Shown piece by piece: positions 1-7,985 of a stretch of DNA of 41,179 nt. The stretch is from assembly GCF_018853815.1 (NCBI RefSeq), contig NZ_JAAOMP010000167.1:1-41179 (forward strand). The letters run 5' to 3'. The notes under the pieces were generated by a model. It saw only the letters and a program-made list of their open reading frames with translations, made no database searches and was not told the origin of the DNA. This stretch comes from Acidithiobacillus sulfurivorans (GTDB lineage Bacteria > Pseudomonadota > Gammaproteobacteria > Acidithiobacillales > Acidithiobacillaceae). Numbering within the stretch: position 1 is the stretch's first letter; every line of letters begins with the position of its first letter. The position numbers and the translations under genes were made by a program.

Positions 1-1
1 T

Positions 2-2101
2 CGTTTGTTTCTGGGTGGCATTGTGGTCGCTTTTTTTGCCAGTCTGGCGCTGTTTCTGGTCGAGTGGGTGCCCTTCACCATGCTGCCCCATGGTAATTCC
101 AGTGCCTTTAACGTCGTCATCAACCTGCCGGCAGGTACCGCCATGCCGGTGACCGCCAATGTGACGGCCGAGGTGGTACAGAGTTTACAAGGGATGAAGG
201 ATGTCCAGGCGCTGCAAAGTTATGTGGGCACGCCGGAACCTTATGATTTCAATGGCATGGTGCGGCATTACTACCTGCGCAACCAGCCCTGGCAGGCCAT
301 GATTCATGTGCAGTTGCGCGGCAAAGCCGAACGCAGCGCCTCCAGCTCCGAACTCGCCGTCGTCGCGCGCCACCTGATTACGCCCATCGCGGCACAACAC
401 CAGGCCCATATTGTCGTTGTGCAAAGTCCGCCAGGGCCACCGGTTTTGGCGCCGGTTGTGGCCGAAGTTTATGGCCCTTCTGCCGCCATCCGCGCTGCGG
501 TCACCCGGCAGGTGACGGCAGAATTTGCCCGGGCCAAAAACCTCACCGAGGTGGATAACACCCTGGAAGCGCCCCATGACTACTGGCATTTTCATCTGAA
601 TGCCATCAAGGCCGGCATGGCCGGTGTACGGCCCAGCGCCCTGAATGAAACTCTGGCGATGACCCTCGGTGGCTACAAACTGGGTAACTTTACCCCCTAC
701 GGTCAGAATCTTGCGGTACCCGCCGTGCTGCAGACTCCTCTGGCCCTGCGCAGTAATGTCTATAGTCTGGCCGCCCTTCCCGTACCCTCCGTCAGTTATG
801 GCGCCGTCCCTCTTTATACGCTGGGCCATTTTGATCGGCAGACCGCTGAACAACCCATCTACCAGCAGGATCTCAAGCCCGTTGAGTACGTCACGGCAGG
901 CAGCAAGGGACGTCTGGACGCCCCGCTGTACGGCATGCTGGAAGTCGAAGATGCCCTGTCCGGTTATCTGACCCCCGATGGACACCCGCTGGGCATCGAC
1001 TGGATCAGCATTCCTAGCGGTAATCATGCCACGATCAAGTGGGGCGGTGCCTGGACCGTGACCTACAAGACCTTCCGGGATATGGGCATTGCCTTTGCCG
1101 TGGCTATTGTCCTCATCTACATGCTGGTGGTCTGGGAATTCGGGAATTTTGTCATCCCCGCCATCATCATGGTGCCTATTCCCCTGACCCTGATCGGGAT
1201 TTTACCCGGTCACTGGCTGTTTGGTGCGAGCTTTACGGCCACCTCCATGATCGGTTTCATTGCTCTGGCCGGCATCATCGTACGCAATTCCATTTTGCTG
1301 GTGGATTACTCCCAGCAAAGAGTGGCCGAAGGCATGCCGGTCATGGATGCCCTGATTGAAGCCTGCGCGACCCGTACCCGTCCCATTGTGATTACGGCGC
1401 TGGCGCTCATGCTCGGTTCCGCAGAAATCATCACCTCCCCGATTTTCCGGGGGATGGGTATTTCCCTGCTCTTCGGGGTCATGATTTCGACCATCCTTAC
1501 CCTGCTGGTCATTCCTTTGGGCTGTGTCAGCGGTCGTGCGGCTTTCTGCCCGGCGGGGATGGATCTGGGCGAGTTTAAAAACGAGAATCAGCCGCCTTTC
1601 CCGTTTGCGCCCGCGCATCTGCAGGTTTCTTTGTCTCCCCAAGACAGTCCGGCGCGTAGCGATATTCAAAGCGCAGCACCGGTTCAGGATAATCCAGCAA
1701 AAAACGTCGGGCCCCTGGCCATGACCCTGGACATGATCGGACAGGATATTCGCGCCTTTTTCCGGGCCATTACCAAAATCCTGCTGGCTTTGCTCGGACA
1801 ACTCTGGGCCTGGCTGATGAAGCGCCCGGCCGCCCACAACAAGCCTGAAGCGCCGGGTCCGCAGTCGCCTTCAGAGCCCATGAGCCCCCCTCAGGGACCG
1901 GAGGGATCATCGCAAGGGCCAGTGAATCCCAATGCCTCAACTTCAGAAAGTGCCAGCGCATCGGCTGATAGTCCGGTCGGCAGGCAGAGCAACCCCGTCG
2001 CAACCACAACCGCTGAAACAACTGCACCACCTTCACCCCGCGCCAAAGCGCGTGGCATTCATTTACGGTCATCCGGTTCCAAACCGAAAAAGGAGGATTA
2101 A
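2..2101 (+). CDS. RND-family efflux permease, C-terminal part (5' end outside window)
   Basis: This is the C-terminal 699 residues of an inner-membrane RND transporter; the reading frame is open to the window edge, so the first half of the protein is missing. It begins at what looks like TM7, followed by a large periplasmic porter domain (about residues 25-350). A cluster of TM helices follows (about 355-510), with the family-typical segment IALAGIIVRNSILLVDY near residue 425. After the last helix comes an unusual tail of about 190 residues. It holds one amphipathic or hydrophobic stretch (about 575-605) and then Pro/Ser/Thr-rich disordered sequence ending in a basic KPKKED. I recall RND proteins with this porter style in sulfur oxidisers, but the substrate cannot be read from the sequence. 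The next gene starts 5 nt after its stop, so the two are probably co-transcribed. Confidence 0.85.
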   Translation, partial: RLFLGGIVVAFFASLALFLVEWVPFTMLPHGNSSAFNVVINLPAGTAMPVTANVTAEVVQSLQGMKDVQALQSYVGTPEPYDFNGMVRHYYLRNQPWQAMIHVQLRGKAERSASSSELAVVARHLITPIAAQHQAHIVVVQSPPGPPVLAPVVAEVYGPSAAIRAAVTRQVTAEFARAKNLTEVDNTLEAPHDYWHFHLNAIKAGMAGVRPSALNETLAMTLGGYKLGNFTPYGQNLAVPAVLQTPLALRSNVYSLAALPVPSVSYGAVPLYTLGHFDRQTAEQPIYQQDLKPVEYVTAGSKGRLDAPLYGMLEVEDALSGYLTPDGHPLGIDWISIPSGNHATIKWGGAWTVTYKTFRDMGIAFAVAIVLIYMLVVWEFGNFVIPAIIMVPIPLTLIGILPGHWLFGASFTATSMIGFIALAGIIVRNSILLVDYSQQRVAEGMPVMDALIEACATRTRPIVITALALMLGSAEIITSPIFRGMGISLLFGVMISTILTLLVIPLGCVSGRAAFCPAGMDLGEFKNENQPPFPFAPAHLQVSLSPQDSPARSDIQSAAPVQDNPAKNVGPLAMTLDMIGQDIRAFFRAITKILLALLGQLWAWLMKRPAAHNKPEAPGPQSPSEPMSPPQGPEGSSQGPVNPNASTSESASASADSPVGRQSNPVATTTAETTAPPSPRAKARGIHLRSSGSKPKKED

Positions 2102-2105
2102 TCCC

Positions 2106-2969
2106 ATGACAAGCCACACAACCCTTTCACCCCGTAGCCACAAGCGCCTGTTCTGGCTGGGGGTGGCGGTCTGTACGGCACTGGGCATGCAAGCCCAGGC
2201 ACTGGCGTCCGTGGACACGCCCTACTCCAGTCCATATTCGGGAATACCAGGTTCTGGCATGGCCAATAGCGCAACGTCTTCCGGCTGGTCGGAGACCCGT
2301 CCAGATCAAGCACTGCCAGTGCCAATGCCAGTAGACTCCACCTATGCCGAGTGGCATGGATATGCACCGCACCATACATCCAGCTATCCCTACGAGACCA
2401 ACGGCTGGCCTGCACCCACTGAAAATGCAGACAGCGCCTGGAACAGCGCAGAACAACAAGCCCCCCAGAGCACGCCACCCGCTCCAGGCTGGAGCAACCA
2501 TGAAGCTGCCATGCCTACAGCCACGTTCAACGAAGTAGCGGACTGGGTTCCCCCACCTCCGGGCCCCTACCCCAATGGGCCGCACGAAGGTGCCCTGGAT
2601 ACAACACCTCCAGCCTCTTCCCCGATGGCGATACCACCACAGGGATATGCCCCCCAGCAAGGATACGCACCCCAATATACCCCAGGACCAGCTTACGGCG
2701 GGCCGAATGCTGGTCCCATGGAGTCCATGCCCTACCGGGGCCCCAACATGCCCTGGCAAAACGCTCCCATGCCAGGCTATGGCGCACCGGCCTACGGAAG
2801 ACCAACTCCCTATGGACCCAACCCTTATGCCCAGCCACCACAGTACGGCCCACAATATGGCGCGCCAGAGTATGAAACACCAGCCTACGGGCCATCACCC
2901 TATGGACCCCCTCCCGAAGCCCGGCCACCTCAGTTTTATGGCCCACAGTCTGGTTATGGTTATCCATAA
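2106..2969 (+). CDS. secreted Pro/Tyr/Gly-rich low-complexity protein
   Basis: A 287-residue protein of no recognised domain family. The ATG at 2106 follows an AAGGAGG ribosome-binding site at about 2090-2096. A basic N-terminus and a hydrophobic segment (about 15-35) ending in ALA form a convincing Sec signal peptide. The mature part is low complexity. Its first half is rich in Ser/Pro/Ala; its second half (about 180-287) is built from irregular PYG, QYG, PAYG and GPxPYGP units with many Tyr and Pro and almost no charge. Composition resembles sulfur-globule envelope proteins and other structural matrix proteins, but there is no alignment to prove it. It lies directly after the RND gene and before a second low-complexity secreted protein. 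Confidence 0.75.
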   Translation: MTSHTTLSPRSHKRLFWLGVAVCTALGMQAQALASVDTPYSSPYSGIPGSGMANSATSSGWSETRPDQALPVPMPVDSTYAEWHGYAPHHTSSYPYETNGWPAPTENADSAWNSAEQQAPQSTPPAPGWSNHEAAMPTATFNEVADWVPPPPGPYPNGPHEGALDTTPPASSPMAIPPQGYAPQQGYAPQYTPGPAYGGPNAGPMESMPYRGPNMPWQNAPMPGYGAPAYGRPTPYGPNPYAQPPQYGPQYGAPEYETPAYGPSPYGPPPEARPPQFYGPQSGYGYP

Positions 2970-3014
2970 ACGGAAATATCGGGATATAGGTCTGCCTGAA
3001 AAAAGGAGAACGCA

Positions 3015-3518
3015 ATGCAAAAAGCAAAATGGTTAAAGGTAGCCATTCTCTCTGCCGCAATGGGAACACTTTCCGTACCTGTTGCTGCTTATGCCTGGGG
3101 GCCCTGGGGAGGCGAAATGCCTTGGTCCGGCTGGCAAAACCGCATGCCCTGGAGCGGTTATTCCAATCCCTGGCAAGGGAATTCCGGACCGTGGTCTGGT
3201 TATGGAGGTCCTTGGCACGGTAATAGTGGTCCCTGGAGTATGGGGAGTTTCCGTATGACTTTTCCCCATTGGGGTCCCATGAATTTCAATGGCAGACCCT
3301 TTGGCGGCTACGGACGCCCCTGGTCCGGAGATGCGATGCCCTGGGGCGGTGGTGGTATGCCTTGGGGCGGTGAAGAAATGCCTTGGAGGGGTGGTGGTGG
3401 CATGCCTTGGGGTGGTGGTGGCGGCATGCCTTGGGGCGGTGGCATGCCCTGGAGTCCGATGTCCTCCATGAACCCCATGTCGCCCATGAGCCCCATGAGC
3501 CCCTGGAGTACCTGGTAA
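3015..3518 (+). CDS. secreted Trp/Gly/Met-rich repeat protein (sulfur-globule-like)
   Basis: A 167-residue protein with a signal peptide (about 1-28, cleavage after AYA) and a mature chain of short repeats. Residues 35-75 carry units of the type MPWSGY followed by GNSGPW and SGYGGPW. Residues 95-150 carry six MPW-Gly-rich units, then MSPMSPM near the end. AAAAAGGAG lies just upstream of the ATG. It is clearly paralogous to the protein at 12127-12690: both share the AYA/WGP cleavage region, MPWSGYS, GNSGP, SGYGGP and MNFNG in the same order. Composition and signal peptide resemble proteins annotated as the sulfur globule family, but this is similarity of style. The function is inferred, not shown. 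Confidence 0.75.
   Translation: MQKAKWLKVAILSAAMGTLSVPVAAYAWGPWGGEMPWSGWQNRMPWSGYSNPWQGNSGPWSGYGGPWHGNSGPWSMGSFRMTFPHWGPMNFNGRPFGGYGRPWSGDAMPWGGGGMPWGGEEMPWRGGGGMPWGGGGGMPWGGGMPWSPMSSMNPMSPMSPMSPWSTW
3336..3452 (+). repeat. in-gene tandem repeat encoding MPW-Gly units
   Basis: Six copies of ATGCCYTGG begin at 3336, 3357, 3378, 3402, 3426 and 3444. The spacings of 21, 21, 24, 24 and 18 nt are all multiples of three, so copy number can change without breaking the frame. It lies inside the low-complexity secreted protein gene and is likely to vary between strains. Confidence 0.8.
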
Positions 3519-3642
3519 CACCATAGTGGTTGTGGGTATCCATGATACACAAAACTTATGCGGGCTACGGATGCACCTCGATGTCCGCCTTATTCGAATA
3601 TTGCCGTGAAATCAAAAATACAGGTGCCAAAAGAGGCCAGCC

Positions 3643-4254
3643 ATGAAACGAATTTTGGGTAGAATCATTGGGTTTATTATTCTGGTGATCATTGTTCTGG
3701 TAGTCATTGCTGCCATACAGGATCCGCAACTCTGGCGTCATGATTGGCAGACGACCCGGCAATACACAGTGCAAAAATGGCAGGCAATGCAGCATTGGTG
3801 GGAAAAACAGGAAAGCAAACCCACTCCGGTAGCCCATCCTGCAACAGTGCCGATCACAGCCACCACACCAAAATTACAGCCGGGCGTGGCTGTGCAGCAA
3901 GCAACCCCGGTTACCCCGCACGTTAAAATCCTCTTTCCGAAAAACCTTACCGAGTCTCAGTATGCTCTGTTAATGGCTGCACGGCGGGCGTTTTGGGAAC
4001 ATGACGTGAAAGCCGCCATTGCCGATTATCAGGCGTTAATTGATCAACTGCCGGAAGTACCGCAACTGTATGGCGAATTAGGCAACATTTATTACCAGAC
4101 TGGCCATCCTTTATCTGCTGGCAAGGCCTATTCCAGTGCTGCCCGAACGTTAATTGCAACGCATCAATATCCTTCTGCCGCAGCATTATTACCCCTGATC
4201 AGTTCTCTTGACCCGAATCAGGCCACCATCATCCGCCAGGCACTGGCACGTTAA
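3643..4254 (+). CDS. membrane-anchored TPR-like protein, paralogue 1
   Basis: A 203-residue protein with one N-terminal TM helix (about 6-27), a Trp/Gln-rich then Pro/Thr-rich linker (30-100) and a C-terminal helical module (about 102-203). The module reads LTxxQxxLLMxARxAFW, then AIADYxxLI, then YGELGNIYYQTG, then ASSAART and LLPLISSLDP, which looks like two to three degenerate TPR units. The same module is found in the proteins at 4274-5005, 5008-5517 and 13351-13992. The topology suggests that the module faces the periplasm. GAGG lies 6-7 nt before the ATG. I do not recognise the family; a scaffold or assembly role is an inference from TPR architecture. Confidence 0.75.
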   Translation: MKRILGRIIGFIILVIIVLVVIAAIQDPQLWRHDWQTTRQYTVQKWQAMQHWWEKQESKPTPVAHPATVPITATTPKLQPGVAVQQATPVTPHVKILFPKNLTESQYALLMAARRAFWEHDVKAAIADYQALIDQLPEVPQLYGELGNIYYQTGHPLSAGKAYSSAARTLIATHQYPSAAALLPLISSLDPNQATIIRQALAR

Positions 4255-4273
4255 CCATAAGGAGTACTGAATT

Positions 4274-5005
4274 ATGAGTGACATCCGAGAAGAACCGCAG
4301 TTACATTCAGAAGATGCCCAGACCAGCGGCAAAGAATCCATGCCGGAAACAGAAGCTAACTTGCATAGTGACACGGGTACCGATACAGATGCCTCAGCAG
4401 CGGCAGCGGCGTCAAGTTCCAGTTATAGCAGTTACTCTCCGCCCCCTCCCCCTCCTGCGCAAAAAGAGGGATTTTTGGGTCGCTTTTGGGGATACCCACT
4501 GATCATTTTGATCTTGCTGATCATCATTGTGATTCTGTTTATTTGGGCCATCACTGCCAATCAGCCCGATAATACCCAGGTAGCTGCCGCTAAACCCGCG
4601 CAAAAAGTCCTGCATGTCACCAGTGCCCCCAGCATTGCGGCCATCACCCAAAACAGCAAGCCGTTGACCGCCGATCAGACCAAGTTGCTCATGCAAGCAC
4701 GCGGGGCTTTCTGGCATCACGACTATGCCGGTGCTATTGCGGATTATCATCATTTAATTCAGGAAGCGCCTGACTCCCCTGCTGCCTATGGCGAAATGGG
4801 TAATGTGTTGTACATGACAGGTCACTATCACCAGGCGGGCAACGCTTATGGCCAGGCGGCCATGCAACTGATTCATGCCGGACGTTATGCCGATGGTGCC
4901 GCGCTGATTCCTATTCTCGGACGTCTGGATCCTGCGGAAGCGCAAAAAGTGCAGGAGGCGCTGTCCCATTCACCCGAAGCCGAAACCGGGATGCCGCCGG
5001 CTTGA
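4274..5005 (+). CDS. membrane-anchored TPR-like protein, paralogue 2
   Basis: A 243-residue protein that starts 19 nt after paralogue 1 with AAGGAG upstream. It has an acidic, Ser/Ala-rich and then polyproline N-terminal region (1-66), one TM helix (about 75-94) and a linker. The shared TPR-like module (about 131-230) includes LLMQARGAFWHHD, AIADYHHLI, YGEMGNVLYMTG and LIPILGRLDP. The long N-terminal arm probably lies in the cytoplasm and the module in the periplasm, as in a type II membrane protein. The cytoplasmic arm could contact a cytosolic partner, which paralogue 1 lacks. No enzyme motif is visible. Confidence 0.75.
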   Translation: MSDIREEPQLHSEDAQTSGKESMPETEANLHSDTGTDTDASAAAAASSSSYSSYSPPPPPPAQKEGFLGRFWGYPLIILILLIIIVILFIWAITANQPDNTQVAAAKPAQKVLHVTSAPSIAAITQNSKPLTADQTKLLMQARGAFWHHDYAGAIADYHHLIQEAPDSPAAYGEMGNVLYMTGHYHQAGNAYGQAAMQLIHAGRYADGAALIPILGRLDPAEAQKVQEALSHSPEAETGMPPA

Positions 5006-5007
5006 TA

Positions 5008-5517
5008 ATGAAGTTCACAAAATCAACTCGATGGACAGCAATGCTGCTGCCTGTCGGGTTTACAGTGTGCATGGCCGCTGCACAAGCCGGGGTTACATCC
5101 GATTTGTCACGGCCAAAATCCGGATGGGACCATTCGTACATTCAGCAACTGATGCAGGCACGCCAAGCCTACTGGCAAGGCAACCCATTACGCGCCATTC
5201 AGGAATATGCGCAATTAATTCATCTCGCCCCCCAACGGTATCTGGCAGATCTCTATGGAGAACAAGGCAATGTTTATTACCGGATAGACGCATTTTACGC
5301 GGCGGAAAATGATTACATTCATAGCTTTCGAAATCTGATCCGGGAAAAAAACTTGCGTGGAGCCCGCACACTTATTCCCATCGTCGCACAAATCAATCCA
5401 TATGCAGCCTATCAGCTGACGATCCAATTAAATCATCAGGAGACAAACCATCATGGCGGAACAACCGACTACGGAAACACACTCGCAGTCTCAGCATCAT
5501 ATCGCTGGCCTTTCTGA
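5008..5517 (+). CDS. secreted TPR-like protein, paralogue 3
   Basis: A 169-residue protein. The ATG at 5008 lies 2 nt after the stop of paralogue 2, with no good ribosome-binding site, so translational coupling is likely. A signal peptide (about 1-27, AQA cleavage) replaces the TM anchor seen in the previous two. The shared module spans about 43-141 (LMQARQAYWQGN, LYGEQGNVYYRID, TLIPIVAQINP). It is the most diverged member. The last 28 residues include DYGNTLAVSASYRWPF, which resembles a terminal outer-membrane beta strand. They also overlap the start of the next gene by 65 nt, so this resemblance may be accidental. Confidence 0.7.
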   Translation: MKFTKSTRWTAMLLPVGFTVCMAAAQAGVTSDLSRPKSGWDHSYIQQLMQARQAYWQGNPLRAIQEYAQLIHLAPQRYLADLYGEQGNVYYRIDAFYAAENDYIHSFRNLIREKNLRGARTLIPIVAQINPYAAYQLTIQLNHQETNHHGGTTDYGNTLAVSASYRWPF

Positions 5518-5953
5518 CCGCCAGCTCAGACTGATCGTCTACGCGGCCCTCGTCGCCTTTCTGGTCCTCGCCGCTTATGAGTTTTATCTGGCCGTGGAAA
5601 TGTCTCATGACCTCCATGAAATGACCAAACAGTTCCAGAAAATGAGTCCCAACATTCAACGCAACATGAACAGCATGTCACAAAACATGGCAGAGATGAC
5701 CCATTCGACCAACTACATGGCCCGGGCCACCGGACAGATGCAGGCTGAATTCTGGAGCCTGAACCGTAACATTACCCCCCCCTTTTCTTTTCTGAGTGGC
5801 ATGTTGCCCTTCAATCACAATGATCCGGACTATGGGCCCAGAACGCCTCTACCCCCTCCACGCCAAGAAGCCTATGATGGAGTTCCACCGGGATATAATC
5901 CGCAATATCAAAGTGGCTATCCGTATCAGGGGAATGCTTATGGCAACCACTGA
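5453..5953 (+). CDS. single-TM coiled-coil protein with Pro/Tyr-rich tail
   Basis: A 166-residue protein of unknown family. A short Gln/His-rich N-terminus is followed by one TM helix (about 27-48). A Met/Gln/Asn-rich heptad region (about 50-105) is probably coiled coil and reads like MSHDLHEMTKQFQKM. The tail (about 120-166) is rich in Pro, Tyr, Gly and Asn and ends NAYGNH. That tail has the same composition as the secreted low-complexity proteins in this cluster, so it may bind them or co-assemble with them (inference). AGGAG lies 11 nt before the ATG. The gene overlaps paralogue 3 by 65 nt and runs to 34 nt before the regulator start. Confidence 0.7.
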   Translation: MAEQPTTETHSQSQHHIAGLSDRQLRLIVYAALVAFLVLAAYEFYLAVEMSHDLHEMTKQFQKMSPNIQRNMNSMSQNMAEMTHSTNYMARATGQMQAEFWSLNRNITPPFSFLSGMLPFNHNDPDYGPRTPLPPPRQEAYDGVPPGYNPQYQSGYPYQGNAYGNH

Positions 5954-5987
5954 GCCTGATGGTGAGGTGCTAGCCAAGGAGAAAAAA

Positions 5988-7364
5988 ATGGCGTCGCTGA
6001 GCACTGAACTGGAAACCCTCTGCGAGGTTTTGCCAGAATTACTGGATTCCATGGACGCCGGCATTCTGCTGACCGACATTCAGGGAAAAATTGAATTCTG
6101 CAACGCTGCCGCCAAAATCTTGTTGAACACGCACCAACTGGAGCACTTGCGCAGCATACCTGGGGGTAGCGTCCAGAAAGAATTGGTGCGAGCGGCCATT
6201 GCTGCCGGTCAGGAAGATGCGGTGAGTCGCCCGCAAACTGGCTGCGTCCGCTGGGATCACCTGCTTCCTGTTGCCGAAGGCGATCACAAGGTCCTGCAGA
6301 TCAGAACCCGACTGGTAGAGCGCAAACAACATAAACGCCGCATTTTTTTCATCGAAGATGTCTCCGAATTGCGTCATGCCGAGCGGATTCTGGGCGGCAC
6401 CCGCAGTGTGGGTTTTATTACGGATGACCCGCACATGCGCGATGCCCTCGAATTGATTGAGCAAGTCGCGGCCACCGATGCCAGCGTCATTTTTCAAGGC
6501 GAATCGGGGTCTGGCAAAGGCTTGATGGTCCGCCTGCTGCATCAACAAAGTAACCGCGCCAAAAAATCCCTGGTGGAAGTGAATTGTGCCGCTATACCCG
6601 ATAATTTATTTGAAGCCGAGTTTTTCGGTTCAGTAAGAGGCGCATTTACGGGAGCAGTGACAGATCGCATTGGCCGTTTTGCGGCAGCCGATGGTGGCAC
6701 GCTCTTCCTCGATGAAGTCAGCGAACTGCCCAAACATCATCAGGCCAAACTGCTGAAGGTGCTGGAAGACATGCGCTATGAACCGGTCGGCAGCACCAAA
6801 ACCCATCAGGTCGATGTACGCGTGGTTGCTGCCAGTAATCGTCATCTCAAGGAACTGGTAGAAAGTGGAGATTTTCGCAGTGACTTGTTTTATCGGTTGA
6901 ATGTGATCCCTATCCGCATTCCGGCACTGCGTGAACGGCCCTCGGACATCATGCTCCTGGCTGAACATTTTTTGAAAATCACTACGGGGGGTCACAAGAA
7001 AAAACTCGGCTCGGCGGCCAAACATCTGCTCCTGGATTACCCCTGGCCGGGAAATGTGCGTGAACTCCGCAACGTGATGGAATATGTGGCCATCTGCAGT
7101 GCCGGACCGGAAATCAATGACAGTGATTTCCCCAAAGACTTCCTGGACAGAATGCACTTGGGGTCATCGGTTACTTCCAGCCGATCAGAAAACGATCCGG
7201 AAGCCATTTATGATCGGGAAAACCTTTTGCAGCTACTGGATAAACATGGAGGCAATCGTGCCGCCGCCGCTCGCGAGCTGGGGATTGATCGCGTGACCCT
7301 GTGGCGGCATTTGTCCCGCCTGGGTATTTCTGGAAAAGACAGTAACAACCATTTGGGACACTAA
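5988..7364 (+). CDS. sigma54-dependent transcriptional activator (PAS-AAA+-Fis)
   Basis: A 458-residue enhancer-binding protein. A PAS-like sensor covers about 12-125 (GILLTDIQGKIEFCNAAAK). The AAA+ sigma54-interaction domain covers about 140-375, with Walker A GESGSGKG (171-178), the sigma54-contacting loop GAFTGA (218-223) and Walker B GGTLFLDE (236-243). A Fis-type helix-turn-helix lies at about 415-446 (GGNRAAAARELGIDRVTLWR). There is no receiver domain, so it probably senses a signal directly through the PAS; Cys12, Cys38 and Cys86 are in or near the sensor. The start at 5988 was chosen for AAGGAG six nt upstream; an in-frame ATG at 5940 is possible but overlaps the previous gene. The likely targets are the GG-N10-GC promoters at 8330, 8673 and 12021. 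Confidence 0.93.
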   Translation: MASLSTELETLCEVLPELLDSMDAGILLTDIQGKIEFCNAAAKILLNTHQLEHLRSIPGGSVQKELVRAAIAAGQEDAVSRPQTGCVRWDHLLPVAEGDHKVLQIRTRLVERKQHKRRIFFIEDVSELRHAERILGGTRSVGFITDDPHMRDALELIEQVAATDASVIFQGESGSGKGLMVRLLHQQSNRAKKSLVEVNCAAIPDNLFEAEFFGSVRGAFTGAVTDRIGRFAAADGGTLFLDEVSELPKHHQAKLLKVLEDMRYEPVGSTKTHQVDVRVVAASNRHLKELVESGDFRSDLFYRLNVIPIRIPALRERPSDIMLLAEHFLKITTGGHKKKLGSAAKHLLLDYPWPGNVRELRNVMEYVAICSAGPEINDSDFPKDFLDRMHLGSSVTSSRSENDPEAIYDRENLLQLLDKHGGNRAAAARELGIDRVTLWRHLSRLGISGKDSNNHLGH

Positions 7365-7372
7365 TAAATTCA

Positions 7373-7397
7373 GGGCTTCTGCATAACCCAGAAGCCC
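7373..7397. terminator. hairpin between convergent genes
   Basis: A 9-bp perfect stem, GGGCTTCTG (7373-7381) with CAGAAGCCC (7389-7397), has a 7-nt loop and lies between the stops of the sigma54 activator and the SCP2-like gene. There is no T-run on the plus side. On the minus side the stem is followed by a T/A-rich TGAATTTATTA. It probably serves both convergent units. Confidence 0.6.
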
Positions 7398-7417
7398 CAG
7401 CGTCGCTACCTTGCGGA

Positions 7418-7813
7418 CTAGATTTTGGACATCGCTGAAAAGCTTTTGACAAAGGGTCCTGCCATCCGTGGATCTTTGAGCATACTCGCGTAATCCCCTA
7501 CCTTGAATTTGATTTTTCCGGTGGTAAACGCCATGCCCAGTCCCGTCATACCCGGAGACTTCTCTATCCACTTCAACCATTGCGGATGCTGGGCGCGAAT
7601 ATCCCAGTTTAAAGGCTGATCAGTATATACGCCCGATGCCGTTGCCTTGCCGTTTTGTACCACCAGAAAAGCACGCGGCTTGTCTTCTTCCGGATAACCA
7701 TAAGCAATGACCGAATTAAAGCCAATCTGGGCAAGAGCGTCAGAAAGCTCGGGATCCTTGTTCCATTCCTCAACAAAACGAGCCATCCAGGCGGGTGAAA
7801 ATAAATCTGCCAC
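7418..7813 (-). CDS. SCP2-like sterol/lipid carrier domain protein
   Basis: A 131-residue protein resembling the SCP-2 sterol-transfer fold: an N-terminal helix (MADLFSPAWMARFVEEWN), a central beta region (FLVVQNGKATASGV) and a C-terminal portion FTTGKIKFKVGDYASMLKD. Such proteins bind hydrophobic ligands in a tunnel. The GTG at 7813 is preferred to upstream starts because AGGAGG lies 8 nt before it. It follows the unknown gene at 7986-8285 on the same strand, after a 172-nt gap in which I see nothing else. It could be transcribed from the sigma54 promoter at 8330-8345. In a sulfur oxidiser a hydrophobic cargo such as polysulfide, sulfur or quinone is conceivable but untested. Confidence 0.75.
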   Translation of the reverse strand: MADLFSPAWMARFVEEWNKDPELSDALAQIGFNSVIAYGYPEEDKPRAFLVVQNGKATASGVYTDQPLNWDIRAQHPQWLKWIEKSPGMTGLGMAFTTGKIKFKVGDYASMLKDPRMAGPFVKSFSAMSKI

Positions 7814-7985
7814 GGGTAATACCTCCTCATACTGGTGAACAAAAATTTGCGGACGCATGCCCGCACCAAAAAGCGGTTCTCAGGATGACGCATCCCTCGT
7901 CAAAAATTGTGACTTCAGGTCTTGGCAGTTTTGACCATTCCAGTGGCGATATTTTTCGAGAACATCCGCCAAAGGTGTACGCAGA

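Noticed and set aside
185-1027. Long antisense frame (280 codons) opposite the RND gene
   Set aside because: It is a shadow of the RND coding frame; the composition is not protein-like and the RND homology is clear on the other strand.
2098-3069. Several antisense frames over the low-complexity genes
   Set aside because: Repetitive, GC-biased codons leave all frames open. The plus-strand frames have ribosome-binding sites and signal peptides; the others do not.
3336-3452. CRISPR-like or minisatellite array
   Set aside because: The repeats are in frame, inside a gene and encode MPW-Gly units, with no unique spacers.
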